Assembly: GCA_010015675.1 (NCBI GenBank)
Contig: ML977012.1
Coordinates: 1 to 64,000 of the forward strand
Origin: Byssothecium circinans
Taxonomy: Eukaryota; Ascomycota; Dothideomycetes; Pleosporales; Massarinaceae
DNA length: 64,000 nt
Reading direction: 5' to 3'
Positions 1 to 11,420 of this stretch are shown piece after piece. Made by a program: the position numbers and the translations under genes. The notes below the pieces were generated by a model. The model was not told the DNA's origin. It made no database searches and worked only from the letters and a program-made list of their open reading frames with translations. Position 1 is the first letter of the stretch; every line of letters starts with the position of its first letter.

Positions 1-79
1 ACACCTTTTTCCCACTGGGTTTGGTGTGTTTGCTGGGGTCGTCTTGTACCTATATCCGCTCTATTCTCTCTTCACTCAT

Positions 80-2527
80 TCATCCTGTACATGTTGAGGG
101 GGTAGGGGTGCCCACACAGGGGCGTACATCCAGCGCATCAGCTTCCTGCTCCACTGAGGGGGTGTGTTGGACTGAACAGTACTTGACTGTTCCGGACGGT
201 TCAGTACCGTTCCGGCTTAGCGTCGGCTCCTGCCTATATAGTCGCCTCTCCTGAGCTATACTGCTCCACACACAATTCATCACTTTCTCATCGCATGCTC
301 TCGGGTCTCTACTGTCCAACACTAACTCTTCCTCTGAGAGATTCTTTCGCGCGTCCAACCAGAACTGAATGATTTCGCTATGGTGTGGTGCAGAGAAGAG
401 ACAAAGTTCGAGGAGCGACTGGTCGCATGCGTTTCCCCTGTTTACAGGGACACCGTGTTCGACCAGAAGTTCACAGCCTCTACGCCATCCATATACTGTT
501 GCTGGTATGTATATTGGCATGCTCCTACTTCCGTTGTTCCATGTTAACTTGTCTTGTCCGATGAGTTGTAGCAACCTTGTTTCGGATTTAAGAAAAACGA
601 CTTTGATCTGCTCGGGACCATCCAGAGCCTCTTCGGATTCTGGAAATTGCGAACTACACCCCCACTCGGGGGAATTTATGAAGTTGACCATAGATATTGA
701 TAGGCCGTTATCGACGAAGTGCGCGACGAGATCGGCGTTTATCCCTCCTTCCAGCATGTAATCTAGAACTGTGCTGTACAGTCTAATAAGTAGAAGTATT
801 CGCAAGAGATGCATTGTTAATACTCACGCTCCTTCGTCGTCCTTCCCCAACGATTGCGTAGGCAGGTACTCCAGCAGACGTTTTCCCATGGCGTGGGAAT
901 TTGCGACAACACTTTCCGAGTGACCGAAAGAGTATCTCATCTTGTAGCAGAAGTACTAGCGAGAGTATTAGACTCAGTTTTGCCAACGGAGGTGGTAAAT
1001 TCTAGCTCGACAAGCAGGCATGCCTTCAGATCACTGATGTCGAGCAAAGCTGCATCTGTGTGCTAAAAGTATGGCAACGCTTATCAAGTATAAACCAGGA
1101 AACGTGTTTAGGGCCTTTGATTCAATACCGAAGCATATAACTTACATGTAACAGTGTCATCCCATTTGGTAATCGATCATGAGGCGACGCCTTCCTTAAC
1201 TCAAAGAGTCTGTGGAGTTCGTGCGCGGGTTTCTCCCAGGCAAATGGTCCAGGGTTTTCACCCAGTCTCCTTTCAAAACCCAGTCTCTTTTCAAAATTCG
1301 CCAACAGCTTGAATGCAGGCGAGCTCTTGAGGACTACCCGGTCGCATTTGAGCATCGGCGACACCGAGGAAGAGCCGGCTCCATGTGCCATCGCCAACCC
1401 TATATGCGCTTTCCGACGAAGTAAAATGCTGCATATGGTGAAGCGTAACTGAAGGCTGGTCACTGCTTCTTCGACGACTGCGAACCGGCATCCTGGATCG
1501 TGAACGGTTGCTTGCGTTCTGCTTACTGCGAAGGGCCATTGGAGGTATGTTGTTGTGCTAGACTGGCCGCGACATTTGCAGTGTTTTTCGTAGTTCTTCC
1601 TCCCTGAACGCTTCAAACCTTTCATGTCTTTTGCCATGAGGTCGAGCGCTGATATGTTTTGGTTTATTGCCAGTGGAGAGAAATTTGCGGGATTCGTTTG
1701 ATCAATGCTTGCTTCCTTAATTTTTGCTTCCTGTCAGCTATATACGAGTATTCGGTGTTGGCTGCTGATAATCGACTTACAAGCTTTGTCATTCTAGACT
1801 CCAGTTGCGGGTACGAAGTCGACAATGCCGATATGTCTGCCGCTAGTGGAAGGAGATGATGCTTGAGGCCCGCAATTTCAGCGTGTAATCGGCCCATTTG
1901 TTGCTTAGAATCACTTCCGTGCAGGTGCATGAGATGGGTTTGATAGGTTTGGAGTTGTAGGGAATCGTGTTTGAATGTCTGTAGTTGAAGGCTAAGAGCT
2001 TGTTGAGACAACTGGCTCGAACGCAGTGATTGAGTGACTTGATGGTTGCTGTCTCTTGCCGCTTCCCTTTACGATGTTAACAATTGATACATATAACGGA
2101 AGGGGCATACTAACAACTGGAGAGCGGAAAGAGTGAGCTGCAGGCTGCTCTTCATACTCTCCAACAAATGTTTCAAAAATAGGATATCATCTTGCTTAAA
2201 TGGAAACACAAGCTTTTTCTCCCAAGCGCGAATGCGTTGTCGAATGCTTGACGCGTTCATCATATCTTTTGCCCCTAATTTCTCTCCCACTTGCTTTAGA
2301 CCATCTGTGCAAGCATTGATAGCTCGAACCGTCGCCTCTTGAGCCGTACTCTTTGCCATCTTCTGAACCACATTGTCGAGTATCTCTAATTGTGCCGCGA
2401 GATCGTCCAGATCTTTCGTAATGCGAGACGTCTTGTCTTTTGCGCTGTTTGCCCCGCCAACGTACCACACCAAGCCTTTGCACAGCTCGATGGCTAGAGC
2501 AACTGACCCAATTGCGGCGTCGGCCAT
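80..2527 (-). CDS. STAND-like N-domain / ankyrin-type protein
   Basis: Six exons join in frame: 2527-2115, 2048-1781, 1730-1146, 1062-988, 940-828, 782-80 (718 aa). Introns have fungal signals, for example GTAAGT..GCTGACAG at 1780-1731. Residues 1-137 look like the fungal N-terminal domain found at the head of STAND/NACHT-like proteins (start MADAAIGSVALAIELCKGL). A helical linker follows. Exon 3 carries the CKCRG motif and ends with the ankyrin signature GMTLLH. The last exon has ankyrin-like pieces such as GCELLVEHGVPVN. I see no NACHT or NB-ARC P-loop, so this is the short NACHT-less form. Such proteins are generally linked to self/non-self recognition, but a function here is inference. 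The exon 4-5 junction (intron 987-941, GTTGGC donor) is the least certain. Family call is moderate; the presence of a spliced gene is well supported by phase agreement at every junction. Confidence 0.75.
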
Positions 2528-3399
2528 GTACGGCGTCTCTTAAAACGAAAGCGAAGAATGAGAACCACACCACACTGGTGATAATAGTGGACGATTCTTG
2601 TTAGTCCGAAGGGAGTTCGGATGGGTAGGTGGCAACATGATCGTGTACGAGGCTGGGTTGCTAAGCGCCCGTACACGTAACTGTGATCCTGTTGCGCATA
2701 TGCAGCCTCGCGCACAGCGCATCAAGCAGGCTTCCTTGCTACACATGATTTGTTTCTCAAGTTTCACCGCTACTCATGCATTTAGCGACGGTCTGAGAAT
2801 GATGGAGGAGACTGGCTGACCGACCAGGGGATTGAAAGTTGAAGTTGCTGGCATTGAGATTTGCAGGTAGCTATGCGGACATGGGCGTAGGGAGCACCAC
2901 AATAGAGGGCCAGTGATCCTAGATCCACACCACGCTTCAGTCAATCGCATTGTGAGGAGGGCTGGATCTGAATCCTTGGACGTTTAGTTGGTGGATGTGA
3001 AGGCACGATGAAGTTCGGTGTTGTCGGCGAAGTCACTTTCGCGATACCTAACTTTTGGAAGTCGCCAAATTAGCTCCAGAGCTAGTTCGAGGAAGGAATG
3101 GCCCAGAGTAGCATCAGGAAAGCCCACTAGTTTAACACCAAACGTTCGAAGCACTTGAGCATCCCAAACAAATTCAAAGCACTTGCTAGATAAAGAGAAG
3201 GGTTTACATTATATGTTGATTGTATTTCTGGGTTTGACTGTTTTCGAAATATATGAAAGATCATCCCGCAGTTTGGTATTGTACAATTGCTGTGATGAGC
3301 CAATACACCGCTTTCCATGCACCTGGATATCCAAAATCGCAATTTCTGCATCATCACACAGATATCCACTAGTCCTCTCCCACTATCCTCTCTTGTGAT
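2528..3399. other. intergenic spacer
   Basis: Upstream region of the STAND-like gene and 3' flank of the carboxypeptidase gene. I see no coding frame with splice or homology support and no repeat. Confidence 0.6.
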
Positions 3400-5087
3400 T
3401 TACACCCAGAACTCACCAGCCAACCACCTCTTCACCATATCGGCCGAAGCCTCGGGCTGATCATACGGCACCATGTGGCCACCAGCATGCAGCCTCATGA
3501 AGGTAAAGTTACCGCTTGACTTGACCTGGCCTATCTTCTTGCCATCGCCACTGAGTAGGAGGTCTTCCATCTCAGCCTTGGCATAGTCTTTCTGGCCGGG
3601 CCACTCAAGAGCCTCAGTCCAGGCCTTGTTTCCGAGCCAGTTGCAGATGTAGTCAGCGTCACCGGCGTAGACGAGGACGGGGATCTGTGCAAGGAGACCG
3701 GGGACGACCCGGTGGTATGGCTTCATCCAGTCACCCTGGAGCAAGAAGTTGCGGTTGATATCGAAGTTGCAGCTGTCATACGAGTTGACCTCAGCACCGA
3801 CGGCCTTCATCACCTCCTTCCTGTTGAGGAAGGAGCTGATCCAATCAATCTCGTCGTAGCAGAGATCGTTGTTGCCACAGGGACGGCGGACATCGTAAAC
3901 GTTTTGTCCTGTACGCTGGTACGGGCCAATCATGGCGTTGTTGCAGTAGATGGAGGCAGGAACACAAGACCAGACTGATTCGGAGTTGTAGCAGTTCTCG
4001 ATGAGAGAAGCGCAGCGGGGCAAGGCGTTGTCCATGGCCGTGCAAGCAGACTCATCGAGAACGGCAGGCCAGCCTCCATCACCACAGGCCATGGGGCGGT
4101 AGTACTCGTACTGAGTGAGTCCATCGGTCAGACCGTTGCCAATCAGGACAGACTGGAGGTTGATGTTGCGCTTCTTGTGCGAGAGGATCTCAGAGGCGAA
4201 GACGGGGATATAGTGGCCAGCGTACGACTCGCCAGAGATGTGGAAGCTCTGCTCCGCGTATTCGGGGAACTGCTTGAAGAAGAGTGTAAGCAGGGCGTAG
4301 ATGTCCTTGCCGGCGGCGACCGTGTTGCTAACCCCGCCGCTGCTGTACGAGTAGCCGACATTGACGGGCTGGTCGATGAAGATGACGGAGGCGTTGGAGT
4401 TCCACGAGAAGTCATTGTACTTGACTTTGCCGTCCTTGGTGATGGAACCGGGGCCGAGCTCCATGAACAGACCCATCAACGATGAGCAGCCGGGACCGCC
4501 GTTCAGCCAGAGCACCACAGGGTCGTTCTTGGGGTCATTGCGCGACTCGAAGAACCCTTTGGGACAATTAGCTAGGGTGGGCGAAGTTGGTATCCAGAGA
4601 GGTACTCACAATAGAACAAGTGCTTGTCCTCCTCATCATCATCGAGATAACCACTGTATTGCTTAACCTTGTCGACACCCAGCGAGCTCGGATCGACCTT
4701 CTTCACTCTCAGGTTGTAGTTCTCGAGCTTGCCATCGATCTCGCGCTCCTTTTCGCCGTTGGCGTTCTCAACCCAGACGCTCTGGATGTCGGCGCCCTTG
4801 ACGACGTGGTCCCATTCGTGGTCGGGCTTGCGTGTGTGTGGCTTCGGTGTAGAGAAGAATGATGCCTTGTCGAAGGACTCTGGGAACATGAGTGCTACCT
4901 CATCCCAGACGCGGCGAGCTTCGCCAGTGAGCGACTTGAGCGACTCCTCGAGGTTGTGGAGCGGCTTGGCCCATCCCTCAGTGTTTGTAAACTCTTTAAG
5001 CTGTTCGGGAAGCTTAAGAACCTGCTGCTGCGGTGCAACAGCAGCGGTGGCAGCTCCAACGAGGAGCGCGGAGGCGGCGACCTTCAT
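3400..5087 (-). CDS. cpyA: vacuolar carboxypeptidase Y
   Basis: Serine carboxypeptidase (S10) that trims C-terminal residues from peptides in the vacuole. Two exons, 5087-4610 and 4556-3400, are split by a 53-bp intron (GTGAGT..AAAG) and give 544 aa, normal for fungal CPY. The N-terminus is a signal peptide (residues 1 to about 17) followed by a propeptide of about 110 residues. The mature enzyme shows [10 protein letters not shown] near residue 176, the nucleophile in GESYAGHY (Ser about 270), the catalytic Asp in [12 protein letters not shown] (about 459) and the His in [12 protein letters not shown] (about 520). The intron falls inside the codon for the Trp before FFESRNDP, and the phase is correct. 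All catalytic residues are present, so it should be active. It is divergent from SDO1. Confidence 0.96.
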
Positions 5088-5690
5088 GGTAGCTGATGAT
5101 ACGAGAGCTTCCCGAGCTCTGGCGCTTGGAGTTGACGCGGAGTAGAGCGAAAGAAAGACACTACGAAAACAAACGAAGTGACAAACGGATGGATGGATGG
5201 GATGGAAGTCTGATGGGAGATGGGATAAGAGGAAGAGGGATGGAGAAGCTTGGGGAAGAAAGGCGGGTTTGACCAGGCAACGGATGACGCAGACGCGGAG
5301 AGCTTATCGGGTGGCTGGCGATGCGCTAGCCCCAGTCACAAGGCCACGGCGTTTCAAGCGATCAAGGTGTGTGTGGGATTCGGGATGGGCAGGTCAAGCG
5401 GCTCTTGTATTTCTACATGCCCTTTTCATCTCGTATGTGCTCTGCTGCATGCGGAAGAGGTCATCTGGAGCTACACAGCATTCCACGCAGAGTTGCGCGT
5501 GGTCGAGGTGCCGGTACCTGCATGTCTGAAAAGGGAATAGCGTCTTGGTGTTATCGGCTAACCATTCAGCCCTGCAGCATGAATCATCCTGAGCCTTCCC
5601 CGCCAATGTGCTGGCTAACTTCTGTAAAAGAAAAAACTGTCACCTCGCAACTACCATACTCAAGTACGCAGCACATAACCCACCGCCAAT
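5088..5690. promoter_or_regulatory. divergent promoter region cpyA/SDO1
   Basis: A 603-bp spacer between two divergently transcribed genes, so both promoters must lie here. A GGAT-rich microsatellite (5188-5206) sits in the presumed cpyA leader. A CAGTCACA octamer at 5334-5341 matches the Homol-D box known from fission-yeast ribosomal-protein promoters; relevance here is only suggestive. Confidence 0.45.
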
Positions 5691-6734
5691 ATGCCGATAA
5701 ACCAGCCCTCAAATAAAAAACCACTGACCAACGTCGCGATTGCGCGCCTGAACAAGGGTACGCTACTACCCCACATGTTCCATTCGAAGTAGTGACTGAC
5801 GAAATCAGGCGAGAAGCACTTTGAGTTGGCATGCTACCCGAACAAGCTGTTCGACTACCGTAACAAGATCGAGGAAAACGTGGCCGAAGTGCTCCAACAA
5901 AAGTTTATCTTCGCAAGTGTCAAGGAAGGGAAACTAGCATCGAATGCCGACATCGAACAGGCATGGAAGAAAAAACCTTACGAGGAGGAGACGATCATCG
6001 AACAGGCACGGAAGAAAAAACCTTACAAGAAGACGATCATCGAACAGGCATGGGAGGAAAACCCTTACAAGAAGATGATCATCGAGGATATCTTGAGAAA
6101 CGGCACCTACCAGGTCGGAGGGAAAGAGCGGGCCGCGATGCTGCAGCGGGCTAAGAACGTAGTTATCGACTTCGCCGCCTCAAGACTCGTAGATCCCAAG
6201 TCGATGCGCCTGTACACGACGGGGATGATCGAGAAGGCGTTAGATCAACTGAGCTCACAGGCGGCGACACACAAAAAACCTAAGAAGGCTCCCGGTAAGG
6301 CCAATGAGGAGACGAAGAAAGCAGAAGACGTGCCCATGTGGACAGGCGTTCGGATCGACAATGTCAAAGCTCAGTCGCTCTTCGCCATAAGGGCTCTAAT
6401 CTACCATCAACCCATACCAGTAGCAAGAATACAGATGAAGCTCCGGATCACCATTCCGGTATCAACGGCGAAGCAGACGATCAAGAACCAATCGAAGACT
6501 CCGCAAACCAAAGATGCCGAGGCAGAAGAGAAGGGCCCTAGCACTGTGGAAGACGAGGTACTCACCTACATAGACAAAGTGCAGAATCAAGAAACAGTTG
6601 GCTCTGAATGGCAAGCCGTGGGTCTGGTCAATCCGGAGGTCTACAAGACACTGAACGACTTCATCGAGGCTCACAGCAAGGGACAAGGGAAAGTGGAGGT
6701 ACTAGACGAGGCCGTGGGCGTGGTTCTTGACTGA
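5691..6734 (+). CDS. SDO1: ribosome maturation protein Sdo1 (SBDS)
   Basis: SBDS-family factor that helps release eIF6/Tif6 from pre-60S subunits during late cytoplasmic maturation. Exon 1 (5691-5757, MPINQPSNKKPLTNVAIARL) and exon 2 (5809-6734) are split by a 51-bp intron; together 330 aa against about 250 in yeast. The N-terminal FYSH domain is recognisable (GEKHFELACYPNKLFDYRNK, then IIEDILRNGTYQVGGKER), followed by the central helical domain (RLVDPKSMRLYTTGMIEKAL) and the C-terminal domain (IPVARIQMKLRITIP). Two features make it long: a lysine-rich linker (KKPKKAPGKANEETKK) and a C-terminal extension after residue 250. The most striking oddity is a threefold in-frame repeat inside the FYSH domain, listed separately. 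The short first exon was chosen because it matches the conserved Sdo1 N-terminus and the phase fits. Confidence 0.93.
5952..6080 (+). repeat. in-frame tandem repeat within SDO1
   Basis: Three copies of a 42-45 nt unit: 5952-5996, 5997-6038 and 6039-6080, then a truncated fourth start (ATCATCGAG). Each encodes IEQAxxxxPYxxxI: IEQAWKKKPYEEETI, IEQARKKKPYKKTI and IEQAWEENPYKKMI (residues 71-113). An unexpanded Sdo1 would need only one unit before the conserved IIEDILRNG segment. All copies stay in frame. Confidence 0.9.
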
Positions 6735-8287
6735 GTTGTCTATCCGACTACGCGAGCACCACTGCTTTCGGAAGGCCAAAGACACGTGTGGCAAAATCGT
6801 GACAGCAGATATTCGCCGGTACTGCTCACACTCCGTGGCCACATCACGTTCGCTGCATCTTCCCGCGCCATCCCATCCTCACTATCCACCCCATCCATGG
6901 ATGCAACATGCATTTCGCCCCACGATAGATACCCCACGACACGACCCTCACGATCAACATGAATTTTCTGCAAAATCATCTTTTTATCGCATTCTCGCCG
7001 CAGTACATATCCGACACTGAGTAAAAAGTATACGGCGGAGCACATACATGAGCATGAGCGCGGCACATAGCAAGACACCAATACAAAGCTTCTGAAAATA
7101 CCATGACACACATACACCCTCTCTCACTTTCATCCTCTCTTTCCTTTTCTCACTGATCCATTCGCTGCCACGCTGACCCTCTATCGTGCACTTCCCAATC
7201 CGTCCCCTACCCCACCACGAACTGACCATCAACCCATACCTACATGCATACACGACCCTCATACACCTTCCCACGCTTCAACTGGTACCACGACATCCTC
7301 GGACCTTTTTATTAAGCTTCCCCACCTGCCTACTAACGCACGCCGTTAGGGTGATTGTTCACCATCGCTGAGTCTCGGCCATTCATGGCCTGCCAGGTGT
7401 ATCCCGCGGGATGCAGGGCAGCCGCAGCCTTAGCGCCGGGACGAGACTTTATTTGACTCTAATTTACGCCTCAGCGTTATTTTTTTCTAACTTTGGGAGA
7501 AGTACAGCATCGGCAAGTAAGGCGGTATGCCGACATCGCGGAGCACAGATCACGGAGGATTTGGGGGTTTCACCATGGGGTGGTCAAAAGTGGGTTTGAA
7601 AGTACTGGTATTGAGAATCTCAGTATATGTTCATTGCGAATGTACCTAGATACATAAGGTGAAAAGATGTAGGATGCCGAGATGCTGTCTGTGTGTGTGT
7701 TTGGTTGGTTGGTGCGTTGGTCGTTTATCATGTAATGCTATTCCGTCAAAAAGTCATAAGAAGGTGTTCCGGACACGCTGTACACGCCATCCCCGCGCTC
7801 AAAATGCATGTTGTTCGTCAAGGTCGTGAGTTGTCATCAAATAGAGGAAAAGAAAAGCAAGTGAGGAAACTGGGAACCGTGCGCCGAAGCTACAGACCGA
7901 AAGTGCGAGGGGAGAAGAAATGCAGCAACGATAAGGACGAGAAAGGAAAGTGCGAGCCAGACTCCGAAGACCAGATAGGAAGGAAGAGGAACGAGGAAGG
8001 AAGGAACAACTAGGAGATAGAGGAAAACCGAACACCAACCATCTGACAACTGAAGCAACAACAACACCAACACCGGCACCGGCACCTACATGACCGTTAT
8101 TGCCATGTCCCAATTCCTACCCAGATACTCCTTACGTCCCTATCCCTTGAAAAACTCCATTGCCTTCTTGATTCCGTTCCTAGGTCCGATTTCCAATCTA
8201 ACAAGTGCGATCTTTCAACACCTCTGCAGTAAACGTCCAATCTTTCGCGTCTTCTCGTCACCCCTATATCACACCTTCGTAGTCCCC
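6735..8287. other. intergenic spacer
   Basis: 3' flanks of SDO1 (+) and of the small hypothetical (-), which converge here. Short open frames on both strands are low in complexity and lack splice continuity. I see no RNA gene or transposon. Confidence 0.55.
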
Positions 8288-8962
8288 TCAATTCCACCAC
8301 CTCCTCCCCACTCTCCCATTCCCACTCAAAATCCCCAGCACCTCCGAACTACACGTACGAAACCCCCACATCCTCTCCACCATATCTGCAATCACAGTCC
8401 AATCAAATCCCCGAGTGTCGTACAAGTCGAGCACCATACGCACCAACCACGGGTCATGCATAGGTACACTTGTATCCTGATAAATAGCCAGCGAAGAGGA
8501 AAGGATCTCAGGCGGCGAGGGAAGAGTTGCAGGTCTAGTATTGATGCTTGACGGACGACTACTACGCGCAGCGGATCCCTTGCGCATAGATTCAACCTGC
8601 GGCGACGGCGAAGGGGAGGGTGGGACGGGAGACCCTGAAGTAAAGAGGCCGAACTGTGAACCGTTTTCGCTTCCATCGGTCGGTGAGCTCGCTGCTGAGG
8701 ACGAATCCGATATGAGGGAGTCGTCGCTGAGGTTCGTGTGCAGCATGACTTTATTCCTTCCTATTACCATGGCCTGTTCGGCTGCCTGGAGCGCATTGTA
8801 GCGCGGCAAGGGTTTTGCGATCGAGCCTGTGGATTTCGAGTACGGGCTGTCGTCAATTGGAGTCACTGATATGCGTGACGAAGGTGAGTCGAAGGACTGA
8901 GAGCGATGGATACGGATCTTTGGTGAGGGCGTGCGAGGCGGCGGCGCGAATCGAGCCGCCAT
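8288..8962 (-). CDS. hypothetical protein, Ser/Pro-rich with C-terminal helical domain
   Basis: A single exon of 224 codons. Residues 1-160 are disordered and rich in Ser and Pro (RTPSPKIRIHRSQSFDSPSS near the start). The last 60 residues are compositionally different and look folded: HDPWLVRMVLDLYDTRGFDW, then TVIADMVERMWGFRTCSSEV. The W..IA..V.R.WG.R...EVL pattern resembles a Myb/SANT-like or other helix-turn-helix unit, but this is pattern reading, not a family assignment. Signals for phosphorylation by proline-directed kinases (SP/TP sites) are frequent in the N-terminal part. No function can be stated. Confidence 0.7.
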   Translation of the reverse strand: MAARFAPPPRTPSPKIRIHRSQSFDSPSSRISVTPIDDSPYSKSTGSIAKPLPRYNALQAAEQAMVIGRNKVMLHTNLSDDSLISDSSSAASSPTDGSENGSQFGLFTSGSPVPPSPSPSPQVESMRKGSAARSSRPSSINTRPATLPSPPEILSSSLAIYQDTSVPMHDPWLVRMVLDLYDTRGFDWTVIADMVERMWGFRTCSSEVLGILSGNGRVGRRWWN

Positions 8963-10534
8963 GGTTGAGCAAGAACAGCGTAGCTGTCGAGATGATGATA
9001 TGTGAGGGATTATCTTGGTGCTGTAGTTTGTGCAGGACCCGTTTTCTATATCAGATGTATGTAGAAGATCAGCTTAGATGGAAGGTGTTGTACACTAGAG
9101 TAAGGAAGCGGCAGCAGCAGTCCCAACGCCGCTCAAGCAAGCAAGCAAGAAAAAAGTAGAGGAAGAGTAGGAAGTAGAGACGGCCTGGCCAGCTCGACCC
9201 GCTGGGGCAACAAGAGCGCTTTCTCGAGGGCTATATGAATCGCACCGCACATGCAGTGCTTGCGCTGGCTCTGCATAATGAGTGGCATGCCGCGGGGCTG
9301 CGGTACAACGTGATCAGGAAGTAGGTGGATATGAGCACCGTGCAGCTCTGCGGGTGCTGTTCCTTTGAGCGACATGCAGGGCGCGCGTTGGGAGGCTTTA
9401 TCGCTAGTGTGTGGTTCGAGTTTTGCGTTTGTTGATTACTGGATATTAGAGGGAGAGGAACAGCGCACTCCGCACTTGCCGCCCTGCAGGATGGCATTGG
9501 CGGGAGAGGTCCAGGGGGGAATTGGCGGGGAAGCCATGTGCAACTTTGTCCTACTGTTCCGTCGTGTTCTCGAGTCTTTTGTTTCAGACGCTGTGCAAGT
9601 GTAAGCATTCCATCCCAGAAGTTGTAATATGTGGTTCCCGATACTCACCCGACCTCTTCACTGTTCATGACCTTCACAACCCCAAAAGACCGTTAGCCGT
9701 TGACGGACCGATCCGCCGAATTCCAGTAGTCAGAAGACCCTTACGCCCGCCAAAGACCCAACTCGCGACCGTACTTGTCTTCTCCAGACTGGACCGTAGA
9801 AAAATCGATAGTCGGCAGGGGTGTGACGTGGTAGTCTCGTACCATGGGCCGCATATGCAGTCAGGGTAGCCATTCTCCAATAGGAGTCGATCGCAGAAAA
9901 TGCCGTGATCAGGGAGGGATTGGGTGTGAGTATAATTGCCAGCTGGAGGTGCGTCTCGGAGATTGCTCGTTGGACGCGTGTGAGAAACACGTAGTCAGGT
10001 GGTGATAGAATGCTCGACGATAACGGAGGAAAATGACGGACGCGATGGTTCTGCATGGAAATAAGACTAAGACGGATTCTTTAACTTCCACGGGCGGGTA
10101 CCAGTGGACTTCGGAAAGTGCAGCATCAAAACCTACCTCAAAATCATTTGACTGCTAACGTCGAAGTTGTTACTGTGTTGAGTCCGAGGTATTTATTGAG
10201 GATGCGCAGAGAGGCGTCTGGTCATCAGCACACAGACTCAAACATACGAGCATAGCCACTTGATCGCAACAGGCACACAAGTCAAGAGTTCCACTGAATG
10301 AATAATACGCATGAGTGCGTGACTCATAAATCGAAGACCGGATCAGATTGTGATTTTTGGTACAGGCTGTAAACCCTAACCTCCGCTATATGTGCTCATG
10401 TCGTCCCATATCATGGATACAGCCGCATGAATCATAGCATGAAAGCCGATGAATGCCGTTTGAAACTCCACAGAAGCCATGCCCCATATGCCACACGAGA
10501 CCCCAGCTCCAGCTGCCCAGCGAAAGCAAAACCT
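8963..10534. other. intergenic spacer
   Basis: About 1.6 kb between the small hypothetical and RPS18. An open frame of 108 codons on the minus strand (9730-10056, start MQNHRVRHFPPLSS) has protein-like composition but no recognisable domain, and an overlapping frame (9674-9880) is equally open, so I do not call it. Nothing else was seen. Confidence 0.5.
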
Positions 10535-11420
10535 TTATCCCTTCTTCTTGGACACACCGACGGTACGACCACGGCGACCAGTCGTCTTGGAGTGCTGTCC
10601 ACGTACGCGGAGGCCCCAGTAGTGTCGTAGACCACGATGAGCACGGATCTTCTTGAGGCGCTCGAGATCGTCACGGAGCTTGGAGTCGACACCGTTGGCC
10701 AGGATCTGGCTGTTCTTGCCGTCGACAATATCGCGCTGCCTGTTCAGAAACCAGGTGGGAATCTTGTCTAAAGGGGGTCAGTCTTGCTTGGTAGTACTGA
10801 AAAGGGCCGGCACATACACTGGAGAGGGTTCTGGAGGATGGTGACAATGCGCTCGAGCTCTTCGGAGGTCAAGTCACCGGCGCGCTTGGTGAGGTCGACA
10901 TCGGCCTTTTTGCAGACCAAGTTGGAGTAACGGCGACCGACACCCTTGATCTTGGTCATAGCGTACATCACCTTCTGCTTGCCATCGACGTTCGTGTTTA
11001 GCAAACGGATGATGTATTGGAAGCTGTGGCGAGTCAGCAAAACCCCGGAATAATCTTCAGTCGCGACATGTGGTTGTGTTCGCCAGATCGGAAGGCGGTG
11101 GTGTATAGCCGTTCGCTTCCATTATTGCATCAGTCGTTCAGACAGCAGTCCGCCCTATTTATACCGCCGTCTTTTGTATCCCACGGCTTGCACATTGCTG
11201 TACATGCGCGATTTCTCTCATGGAAACTTCTCTCTAAGAAGGCCCGCTGTCTGATCTGCCGTGCGAAATATGTAGAAGAACGGATTCGACGGGGCGCGTG
11301 TGGAAAGGCTGGAGGTGTGCTTGTAGGCTCAATACGTACTTCGACTTCTCTCCGGTGACGAGAGCTACGATGCTATCAGTCTACACATCTACAATATCTG
11401 CTTAGGGTATACTCACACAT
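10535..11420 (-). CDS. RPS18: 40S ribosomal protein S18 (uS13)
   Basis: Small-subunit head protein contacting the A/P-site tRNAs and the large-subunit bridge. Four coding exons: 11420-11417 (only ATGT), 11364-11340 (25 nt), 11023-10818, 10767-10535. Spliced length is 468 nt, 155 aa, typical for fungi. The N-terminus spliced from the three first exons is [19 protein letters not shown], matching the universal S18 start. Further hallmarks are [20 protein letters not shown], then [14 protein letters not shown], and the basic tail [20 protein letters not shown] ending in SKKKG. Introns are 52, 316 and 50 bp long; the long second intron (11339-11024) may hold regulatory sequence. A CCAAT box lies at 11552-11556, about 130 bp upstream. 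Confidence 0.97.

Noticed and set aside
80..2527. STAND-like gene considered a pseudogene because of frame changes near 940-1060
   Set aside because: A 47-bp intron (987-941) joins both sides in phase 0 and the next junctions also agree, so the gene reads as intact.
8090..8551. 153-codon plus-strand frame overlapping the small hypothetical gene
   Set aside because: Pro/Ser/His-rich shadow of the minus-strand C-terminal coding region and its 3' flank.
9730..10056. 108-codon minus-strand frame with protein-like composition
   Set aside because: No recognisable domain and an overlapping frame is just as open; not enough support.
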